Shown here one piece after another: positions 1-5,375 of a stretch of DNA of 18,887 nucleotides. The notes under the pieces are model-generated. The model made no database searches, had not been told where the DNA came from, and saw only the letters and a list, made by a program, of their open reading frames with translations. Within the stretch, counting starts at the first letter, position 1, and each line of letters opens with the position of its first letter. Origin of the DNA: an uncultured Eubacteriales bacterium (GTDB taxonomy: Bacteria; Bacillota_A; Clostridia; Christensenellales; Aristaeellaceae); contig USEE01000005.1 of NCBI GenBank assembly GCA_900553645.1, forward strand, positions 1-18,887, given 5' to 3'. Made by a program: the position numbers and the translations under genes.

Positions 1-406
1 CGATCTTCTTGCCCTTGAGGTCGTCGATAGTGGCTATTTCGGAGCCTTCAGGCAGGATTACCACCTGAGTGGAGGTGAAGTAGGGATCGGAGAACAGTAC
101 GCTCTGCTTGCGCTCGTCGGTGATGGACATGCCCGCGATGGTCGCGTCCAGCTTGCCGGAGGCCAGCGAGGGAACCAGCGCGTCGAACTCCATACCCTGC
201 ATTTCGATGGTCACGCCCAGATCCTTGCCGATCTCGTTCATGATGTCCACGTCGATACCGGCGATTTCGCCGTTATCATCGACGTACTCGAACGGAGCGA
301 ACTCGGGGTTGGTACCTACATGCATAACGGTTTCGCCCTCGGCGAAGCATACGGAGCAGGCCAGCAGCATTGCGGCGGCCAGAATCAGGCTTACAATCTT
401 TTTCAT
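1..406 (-). CDS. Amino-acid ABC transporter substrate-binding protein (N-terminal 135 residues; runs off the left edge)
   Basis: Extracellular solute-binding component of a polar amino-acid ABC importer (family 3, PBPb fold); it captures the ligand outside the membrane and hands it to a permease/ATPase expected beyond the left edge. The visible protein begins MKKIVSLILAAAMLLAC, a typical export signal; Cys17 in LLAC could be a lipobox cysteine, although a signal peptidase I site after CFA is also possible. Mature residues show the family pattern GTNPEFAPFEY, then a Gly-Ile-Asp-Val-Asp-Ile stretch, LASGKLDATIAGMSIT, and SDPYF, all hallmarks of His/Gln/Arg-type binding proteins. The start at 404-406 is preceded by an AGGAAG ribosome site and a very good promoter at 450-478. 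The ligand cannot be told from this half; family assignment is secure. Confidence 0.93.
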   Translation of the reverse strand, partial: MKKIVSLILAAAMLLACSVCFAEGETVMHVGTNPEFAPFEYVDDNGEIAGIDVDIMNEIGKDLGVTIEMQGMEFDALVPSLASGKLDATIAGMSITDERKQSVLFSDPYFTSTQVVILPEGSEIATIDDLKGKKI

Positions 407-449
407 TGCGATAGACTTCCTTTCAATATATGTCCTGTGCGTTCTTATT

Positions 450-478
450 ATTATACGCTCGGTTATCTTATAATTCAA
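450..478 (-). promoter_or_regulatory. Sigma-A type promoter of the binding-protein gene
   Basis: Read on the minus strand, TTGAAT (473-478) and a perfect TATAAT (450-455) are separated by exactly 17 bp. Transcription would start near 443, giving a leader of roughly 35-40 nt to the start codon at 406. No operator-like dyad is obvious next to it. Confidence 0.8.
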
Positions 479-526
479 GCCCATCTCGCGCGATTTAGCG
501 AAAAATTGCGTAAACAAGATGAATAA

Positions 527-557
527 ACGGCTGCATATTTTGAATATATGCAGCCGT
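527..557 (-). terminator. Probable intrinsic terminator of the small membrane protein gene
   Basis: A perfect 12-bp inverted repeat (arms 527-538 and 546-557, 7-nt loop) lies just after the stop codon at 566-568 on the minus strand. The T-tract that follows is short (TTTATT), so termination may be leaky. On the plus strand the hairpin is not followed by T residues. Confidence 0.65.
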
Positions 558-565
558 CCACAGAA

Positions 566-1030
566 TTATATTACAAGCGCGCCCAATGCGACCAGTATAA
601 GGCTTGCGACTATATTTCCTATTAATATAATAGGCAATGCATATTTTATCCTTATATCCAGCAGCGTCGCGATGGCCGAGCCCATCCACACGCCCGTCGT
701 GGGTATCGGTATCGCCACGAACAGGAACAAAAATATCAGGCTCTTTTCGGATATGCGCCCCTTTTTCTTCATCGCGCGGTTTTCAAACCAGTCGGCGTAT
801 ACGTGGCAGGGCTTGTACGGCAGGCTCCTTAGCCAGCGCAGCGCGGGCTTGAGCAGCCACATTATAAACGGCACGGGTATCGACGAACCGATTATCGCCG
901 CGGCAAACGCCTCCCAGCCGTTCATCCCCCACAGCATCCCCATCGGGATAGCGCCCTTGACCTCCACGATCGGCAGCATCGACACCAGCATAACCTTCAA
1001 AAAGCGGCCTATCTCCGTTATAAAGCCCAT
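566..1030 (-). CDS. Small integral membrane protein, COG2426 / 'small multi-drug export' family
   Basis: A 154-residue protein made almost entirely of hydrophobic segments (roughly residues 8-35, 38-60, 95-118 and 124-152) with a charged cytoplasmic-type loop in the middle (residues 64-93, rich in Arg/Lys). The N-terminal LVSMLPIVEVKGAIPMG block, with a conserved Pro, a Glu in the membrane and Gly-Ala-Ile-Pro, matches the family annotated as putative small multidrug export proteins. The export label is a family name; substrate and direction of transport are not established. The start is supported by a GGGGAGGG ribosome site 4-5 nt upstream. It appears monocistronic, with a hairpin downstream at 527-557 and candidate promoters at 1101-1128 and 1220-1225. 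Confidence 0.85.
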   Translation of the reverse strand: MGFITEIGRFLKVMLVSMLPIVEVKGAIPMGMLWGMNGWEAFAAAIIGSSIPVPFIMWLLKPALRWLRSLPYKPCHVYADWFENRAMKKKGRISEKSLIFLFLFVAIPIPTTGVWMGSAIATLLDIRIKYALPIILIGNIVASLILVALGALVI

Positions 1031-1338
1031 GTTGCCCTCCCCTAAAATGCCTTTGTTTTCCGAAAAGCCGGTCGCGCGTCTGCCAATTCAAATGTGCGTA
1101 CTTATAAATAAGAAGGAAAGTCGCTCAAAATCAGCTTGCAGAAGCGGCGATGCGCCGCCCGGAGTGCGTCTCAAATTGCAATTAACAGGCATATTTCTTG
1201 TGTCAGTTTCAACTTTTTCATTATATCACAGTATGCGGCACTGCGCGCGGGCGTTTTTTGTAAAATAGCATGGTTTATTTATGGCAAGACCCGCGCAAAA
1301 CACCCCGCCGCACATCGCGTCGGCGGGGCGTATCATCG
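1031..1338 (-). promoter_or_regulatory. 308-bp intergenic region with candidate promoters and a small hairpin
   Basis: No gene is supported here. On the minus strand, two start signals could serve the 566-1030 gene: TTGAGC (1123-1128) with a 16-bp spacer to TATAAG (1101-1106), and an extended -10 element TGA-TATAAT (-10 at 1220-1225) without a good -35. Between them lies a perfect 6-bp stem with a 3-nt loop (1144-1149 and 1153-1158). If the distal promoter is used the transcript has a leader of about 180 nt that includes this hairpin. I recognise no known riboswitch. The terminator of the next gene sits at the right end of the region. Confidence 0.45.
1297..1328 (-). terminator. Intrinsic terminator of the two-gene unit 1339-4314
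   Basis: An 8-bp all-GC stem (CCCCGCCG 1303-1310 with CGGCGGGG 1321-1328, 10-nt loop) lies about 10 bp after the stop codon at 1339-1341 on the minus strand and is followed by TGTTTTG. The T-tract is short but the stem is strong. Confidence 0.65.
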
Positions 1339-3051
1339 TTACTTGTCGCTGTCCTTGCCCATCAGGTGACGGGTGAGCAGTTCCAACTGGCTGCTCATCA
1401 TTTTCAGCTGGTCTTCCAGACTGCTTATGCGTTGCTTCAGCGCGTCCTCATCCTCTGTTGGAAGCTGGGGGACTGTATCGTCAACGGGTGCTTCCGCCGC
1501 ATCTGCGGAAACGTCCGGAACTTTAATTGTTTCAGGCTGCTGAGGCAGTTCCGACTCGGCTTCTGCCTTGGCGGGCTGCTCAGGCATATCGACCTGCGCG
1601 GACGCTTCGACATGTACCTCAATCGAATGCGCATCCGCATCGCCCTTCACATCAATATGCTGCTCAGGCACATCGATCGAAGGCTCTATCAGATTGGCGG
1701 GTTTGCTATCGCCGAATGCCGGTTCAATCAGGTCTGCGGGCTTGCTATCGCCAAGCGCAGGCTCTATCAGGTCGGCGGGCTTGCTATCGCCAAACGCAGG
1801 CTCTATCAGGTCGGCGGGCTTGGGCGCGGCCTGTCCCGCCGCCTCGCGCGCGTTCATGCGGGCCTCCACCGCGCGGCGCGCCGCCTGAAGCAGCTGATAC
1901 GACGCGTTGCCGTCCTCGTTCATCGCGTCCTTGCCCACGTCGGGCACGTCGAAGTCTAGCTTAGCGCGGCGCTCGGGGGCTACCTCGGGCGCGGGCGTAG
2001 GCTGTGCGTTCGACCACGCGCAGGTCTGTTTGGGGGCGGGCTGTTCGACCGGCTGTTCATCGGACTGCTCTGCCGGCTGTTCTGCGGCGGCATCGCTCAC
2101 GGGTTCGGCTTCTGCCTCGACATACTCCTCGAATTCGTCGCGTATCGCCGCGTCGTCCATCTCGTCATCGTCGTCTATATTGATGTGGACATGCGCGGGG
2201 CGCTTAGTCGGCCTTTGCCACTCGCCCGGATGGTGTATGTTCTCGGCCCAGCCGCCGGTTGCGCGCGCGCCGCCCGATGTGTCGCGCGTGCGGTCTATGG
2301 AATCGCGTATCGCACTAAAGCTGCGTTCCAGCGCCTGCCGCGCGCGTTCAGCGGTAGCGGCTGCCGCGTCGGAGTGCTCCTGCTGTTTGCGGCGCGCATA
2401 TTCGGCGGCGTCGCGTGCCGCGCTGGCGTGTCTGCGCTGTTCCTCCTTCGCGCGTTCGGCGTTTTCGGCTGACTGCTTTATCGCCGCGTCCACGGCCGCG
2501 CCCGCCTGATTGACCGCGCGGTGTATCTGGCGGTACGCGTCGCCGATTATCTCGCTGACGCGCTCGCCCACGTCGGAAAAGTCCGCTCTGAAGTACTCGT
2601 GAGTGTCGCCATTTTGCTCCGGCTCATGCTCGGTGCCGTCCGTATCGGTCCACTTGTTGTAATCCCGGCTCATCCTGCTGCCCTCCCCGGCATTCGCGCC
2701 GCCCGCAAGCGCCGCTATTCTGTTTATCTCGCGCGCGATTATATTCGCGCTGCGGTCTATCTCGCCGCCAATATCGCGCTCGGGGCCGATCGGTATGCGC
2801 TCGGGCGCGTCGGGCTTCTCCTCGGCCCGGCGCGCGGATATGTACCTTTCCACGTCCTCGCGCGATATGTCCCATGTGTTGACCAGCTGATCGACTGAAA
2901 TCATGTAGCCCTGGCGGCGGTTGTTGTTGCTTAGTTCCACATCCAGCTTGCGCGCACGTATCATGCGGCGGATGGTTTCCTCGTTGCGCCGCACCAGCGC
3001 CGCCACGTCCTTTACCGTAAGGTATTCCGTCTTTTCAGTATTTTCATCCAT
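1339..3051 (-). CDS. Excisionase-like helix-turn-helix protein with long disordered repeat region and C-terminal coiled coil
   Basis: A 570-residue protein I cannot assign to a named family. Residues about 9-60 look like a MerR/excisionase-type winged helix-turn-helix (YLTVKDVAALVRRNEETIRR, then a basic turn and an ISVDQL helix). Residues 157-255 are a long Ala/Arg/Glu-rich helical stretch. Residues 290-510 are acidic and Pro/Ala/Gln-rich, almost certainly disordered, and contain four tandem copies of a 13-residue unit KPADLIEPAFGDS (411-457). Residues 533-564 form a heptad-like coiled coil (ISSLEDQLKMMSSQLELL). No membrane segment or signal peptide, so it is likely cytoplasmic, DNA-binding and oligomeric. 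It starts 15 bp after the stop of the membrane-protein gene at 3067, so the two are co-transcribed; its ribosome site (GGGGGG) is only moderate. Function unknown. Confidence 0.85.
   Translation of the reverse strand: MDENTEKTEYLTVKDVAALVRRNEETIRRMIRARKLDVELSNNNRRQGYMISVDQLVNTWDISREDVERYISARRAEEKPDAPERIPIGPERDIGGEIDRSANIIAREINRIAALAGGANAGEGSRMSRDYNKWTDTDGTEHEPEQNGDTHEYFRADFSDVGERVSEIIGDAYRQIHRAVNQAGAAVDAAIKQSAENAERAKEEQRRHASAARDAAEYARRKQQEHSDAAAATAERARQALERSFSAIRDSIDRTRDTSGGARATGGWAENIHHPGEWQRPTKRPAHVHINIDDDDEMDDAAIRDEFEEYVEAEAEPVSDAAAEQPAEQSDEQPVEQPAPKQTCAWSNAQPTPAPEVAPERRAKLDFDVPDVGKDAMNEDGNASYQLLQAARRAVEARMNAREAAGQAAPKPADLIEPAFGDSKPADLIEPALGDSKPADLIEPAFGDSKPANLIEPSIDVPEQHIDVKGDADAHSIEVHVEASAQVDMPEQPAKAEAESELPQQPETIKVPDVSADAAEAPVDDTVPQLPTEDEDALKQRISSLEDQLKMMSSQLELLTRHLMGKDSDK
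1678..1821 (-). repeat. Tandem 39-bp coding repeat (four copies, the last incomplete)
   Basis: Encodes residues 411-458 of the helix-turn-helix protein. The units read KPADLIEPAFGDS, KPADLIEPALGDS, KPADLIEPAFGDS and KPANLIEPSID; copies differ by a few substitutions, mostly silent, so the array is recent or kept homogeneous by recombination. Copy number may vary between strains. Confidence 0.9.
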
Positions 3052-3066
3052 AGCGCGCCCCCCGGA

Positions 3067-4314
3067 TTAAGTCTCGCCATTGGGGTCCATGTGGAACGCG
3101 CTGAACAGCTTGTCTAGCGCGCCGCCCAGCTCATACGCGCTGTGCTCCATCCAGTTCCACGCGCCCGCGGCGGCCTGCTCCACATGCGGGCGCACGCCAT
3201 TGAACGCATTCTGCGCCGCGCCGCACGCATTATGCCACGCGGCCTCAGCCTGCGGACGCACGCCGCCAAGCGCCGCGCACACGTCCTGCCACGTCTTTTG
3301 CGCGGCGGGCGCGATTGTCTCGGACATCCACTTGCCGCAGTCGTCGAACAGCTGCGCGGCCTTCTGCGCGCCCGGCTCCAGCGCGTGCTGCTCCAGCCAC
3401 ACGCCCGCCTTGGCGCACAGCCGTATCATGTCGCGCGTGACCACTATGCCGGTGGGCAGCGCGCACAGTATGCCCACGGCCAGCCCCACGCCGCCCAGCG
3501 CGCCGGTGAAGCCGATAAGCATTCCCGCAAGCTGCACAACATTAATCGCGGCATACGCGCCCGCCGAGCAGCTTATAAACAGCGCAAACGCGATAAGCAG
3601 CACCTCGGCAATCGCGCGCAAGGCTTCGGCGGCCTGTTCGCCGGTTATTTTGCCCGAGCGCTCGCCCTCAAGCGCGCCTGACTGCTTTTCGCCCGCGCGC
3701 ACGGTGGTGCCGATCAGCCTAAAGCAATTGCCGTCCAGCCTGTTTTCACCCGCGCCGTCGCGCAGTACGCAGTACGCGGCGTAGCAGCGCAGCAGCTCGT
3801 CCGCCCTGTCGCCGGTGAGGTTTTGCAGCATCTCGCGGCGCTCCTCGCGCTGACGGCGGCGCGCCGACTGGCATATCTCGTCCATCGCGGCCTGAGTATT
3901 GGCCTTGCCCTTTTCGGCGGGCGCGGCCTCGCTCATCTGCACCAGCGCGCGCATCACGTTTTCCTTATGCCCGTCCAGCGCGTCGCGCAGGCTGTCCATG
4001 CCCGACTGGCTGGCATAGGTCTGCATGGTTTTAAGGAAGCTGGTGCGCTGCTCGTCCGTCATGCCGCGCTCGTCCATTATGTTTTCAAGCGCGGTGCGCA
4101 CGTAATCCTCATCCTTCATCGCGCCCGACATGCTCTTGTCGAAGTCGTCCAGACCCTCCATAAACGCAATCAGCATATCGTCGAGTCCGTCCTCGCCGTA
4201 GCGCGCCCAGTCCAGCCGTATCGCGCCGTAAGCGCCCGACTCTTTGCTCAGCGCGTCCAGTTCCAGATACTTTTCGGCGATGGCTGCCGCAAGCTCCTCG
4301 CGATAATCAGTCAT
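3067..4314 (-). CDS. Uncharacterised membrane protein with repeated C-terminal amphipathic helices
   Basis: A 415-residue protein of no family I recognise. Residues 1-230 are soluble and helical, with a Gly-Leu-Asp-Asp acidic patch (44-58) and an Arg/Glu-rich helix (150-162). Residues about 234-262 and 263-292 are two hydrophobic segments, suggesting a hairpin membrane anchor. Residues 340-390 contain two copies of a roughly 22-residue unit starting GVRPQAEAAW and GVRPHVEQAA, which would form amphipathic helices rich in Trp and Ala. There is no signal peptide. The start at 4312-4314 is chosen over an in-frame upstream ATG at 4344 because of a GGAGG ribosome site 8 nt upstream of it; the upstream ATG lies inside the inverted repeat and has none. 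It is the first gene of a two-gene unit with the helix-turn-helix gene, transcribed from the promoter at 4371-4399. Confidence 0.85.
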   Translation of the reverse strand: MTDYREELAAAIAEKYLELDALSKESGAYGAIRLDWARYGEDGLDDMLIAFMEGLDDFDKSMSGAMKDEDYVRTALENIMDERGMTDEQRTSFLKTMQTYASQSGMDSLRDALDGHKENVMRALVQMSEAAPAEKGKANTQAAMDEICQSARRRQREERREMLQNLTGDRADELLRCYAAYCVLRDGAGENRLDGNCFRLIGTTVRAGEKQSGALEGERSGKITGEQAAEALRAIAEVLLIAFALFISCSAGAYAAINVVQLAGMLIGFTGALGGVGLAVGILCALPTGIVVTRDMIRLCAKAGVWLEQHALEPGAQKAAQLFDDCGKWMSETIAPAAQKTWQDVCAALGGVRPQAEAAWHNACGAAQNAFNGVRPHVEQAAAGAWNWMEHSAYELGGALDKLFSAFHMDPNGET

Positions 4315-4336
4315 AATATATTCCTCCATAAAGGTT

Positions 4337-4391
4337 AGTCGCATTACAGTGTAGTATTACCGACAATCTAATACTACACTGCAATGCGACT
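4337..4391. repeat. 23-bp inverted repeat (one mismatch), probable operator
   Basis: Arms 4337-4359 and 4369-4391 pair at 22 of 23 positions around a 9-nt spacer; the single mismatch (4346/4382) would be a U-G wobble in a minus-strand RNA. The upstream arm covers the spacer and -10 of the minus-strand promoter, and the downstream arm lies just past the predicted transcription start. Each arm itself holds a smaller near-palindrome, TACA-G-TGTA on one side and TACA-C-TGCA on the other, reminiscent of the TACA/TGTA half-sites of BlaI/MecI/CopY-family repressors but with one rather than two central bases. No T-tract follows, so it is not a terminator. Confidence 0.85.
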
Positions 4392-4399
4392 GATGTCAA
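4371..4399 (-). promoter_or_regulatory. Promoter of the two-gene unit 4314-1339, embedded in the inverted repeat
   Basis: On the minus strand a perfect TTGACA (4394-4399) is followed after 17 bp by TAGTAT (4371-4376, four of six consensus positions). Transcription would start near 4364, inside the spacer of the inverted repeat, so the transcript would carry only the downstream arm. This arrangement is typical of a repressible promoter. Confidence 0.7.
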
Positions 4400-4468
4400 T
4401 GATTCGGGGCGCGGGTTAACCCTTATGGAAGCATTTTCTAATCGTTTGCCAATAAAACTATGCGCTGA

Positions 4469-5197
4469 CTAATCATCCTGTCCGCACTTATCCCACAGGC
4501 CGTACTGCGCGGTGTTTTTCAGGGCGTTCAGCATATATTGCCGCGCGGTGGGTATCTGGCGGCAGATGGCGTTCAGCATTTCCTTCATCTCCTGCCGCTT
4601 GGTTTCGCCGCTAGCGGGACAGGTGGATTGGACTATGGGCAGGCTTAGCTTTCGCGCCGCGCCGATGATTTCCTTTTCGCTGATATACAGCAGCGGGCGT
4701 ATCACGGTAAGGCCGGTGCGGTCAAGGCGCGTGACCGGCTGAAAGGTATGCAGTCTGCCTTCATAAAACATGCTCAGCAGAAATGTCTCCAGCGCGTCGT
4801 CGCGGTGATGCCCCAGCGCGACCTTGTTGCAGCCGCGCTGCACCGCGATGTCGTTGAGCGCGCCGCGCCGCAGCTTGGCGCACAGCGAGCACGGGTTCTT
4901 CTCGCGGCGGCGGTTAAAGACTATCTCGGATATGTCGCTGGGCTGAAGCGTGCAGGGCACGTTCAGGCGCGCGCACGTTTCGGCCACGGGCGTATAGTCC
5001 GCGACGGGTATGCCGGTCATGAGGGTTATCGCCTCCACCTCAAACGGTATGCCCATGTAGTCGCGGTACATCGCCAGCGCGGTCAAAAGCAGCATACTGT
5101 CCTTGCCGCCCGACACGCCCACGGCGATTCTGTCGCCGGGCGCGATCATGTTAAAGTCCTCGCAGCAGCGGCGCATTGCGCCCAGTATCTTCTTCAT
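4469..5197 (-). CDS. ttcA: TtcA-like tRNA 2-thiocytidine biosynthesis protein (PP-loop ATPase)
   Basis: Probably the cytoplasmic enzyme that adenylates cytidine 32 of certain tRNAs and replaces its 2-oxygen by sulfur. At 242 residues it is slightly shorter than Proteobacterial TtcA. It has the PP-loop SGGKDS (29-34) that binds ATP, a GHHRDDALET block (129-138), a CxxC pair in PCSLCAKLRRG (Cys103, Cys106) and a third cysteine in STCPASG (Cys193). In TtcA these three cysteines hold the [4Fe-4S] cluster that carries the sulfur. The start ATG at 5195-5197 has a modest AAGG site upstream. It has its own promoter at 5284-5312 and ends 154 bp before the next gene of the same strand. Other members of the TtcA/TtuA family modify different positions, so the exact tRNA target is an inference. 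Confidence 0.88.
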   Translation of the reverse strand: MKKILGAMRRCCEDFNMIAPGDRIAVGVSGGKDSMLLLTALAMYRDYMGIPFEVEAITLMTGIPVADYTPVAETCARLNVPCTLQPSDISEIVFNRRREKNPCSLCAKLRRGALNDIAVQRGCNKVALGHHRDDALETFLLSMFYEGRLHTFQPVTRLDRTGLTVIRPLLYISEKEIIGAARKLSLPIVQSTCPASGETKRQEMKEMLNAICRQIPTARQYMLNALKNTAQYGLWDKCGQDD

Positions 5198-5249
5198 ATA
5201 TATCAGCCTTTCGGTTTGGTCTGCATTTATTAAGGCAGCTCAGGCAGCG

Positions 5250-5275
5250 CTTGCCGCCCTGCCCTTACCGGCAAG
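5250..5275 (-). other. Leader hairpin near the ttcA-like transcription start
   Basis: A perfect 7-bp stem (CTTGCCG 5250-5256 with CGGCAAG 5269-5275, 12-nt loop) would form at the 5' end of the ttcA-like transcript, which should start near 5277. It may only stabilise the RNA; no known regulatory motif is recognised. Confidence 0.4.
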
Positions 5276-5283
5276 TCTTATAA

Positions 5284-5312
5284 AGCATACTTCACCCGCG
5301 CGCGCATGTCAA
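5284..5312 (-). promoter_or_regulatory. Promoter of the ttcA-like gene
   Basis: On the minus strand a perfect TTGACA (5307-5312) is followed after 17 bp by TATGCT (5284-5289, four of six consensus positions). It directly abuts the T-tract of the preceding operon's terminator, so the exporter operon and the ttcA-like gene are separate transcription units. The predicted leader is about 80 nt. Confidence 0.65.
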
Positions 5313-5313
5313 C

Positions 5314-5351
5314 AAAAAACACGGCGCTTTAGGCATATGCCATAAGCGCCG
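5314..5351 (-). terminator. Intrinsic terminator of the MarR-ABC exporter operon
   Basis: On the minus strand, after the stop codon at 5376-5378, arms 5344-5351 and 5322-5329 (8 bp) enclose a second inner stem (5332-5336 with 5337-5341), followed by six T residues (5314-5319). This is a convincing Rho-independent terminator. Confidence 0.88.
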
Positions 5352-5375
5352 CGATAGCGGGGGCAAGTATTTAAT

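Noticed and set aside
519..1268. Open frame on the plus strand over the small membrane protein
   Set aside because: The minus-strand frame has a strong ribosome site and a family-like membrane protein; the plus frame starts inside the terminator hairpin and has no motif.
1678..1821. Tandem 39-bp units considered as a CRISPR array
   Set aside because: The units are contiguous with no unique spacers, stay in the reading frame and encode a clean peptide repeat.
4337..4391. Inverted repeat considered as a terminator of the ttcA-like gene or ends of a small mobile element
   Set aside because: There is no T-tract on either strand, no internal cargo (9-nt spacer) and no obvious target duplication; its placement on a promoter favours an operator.
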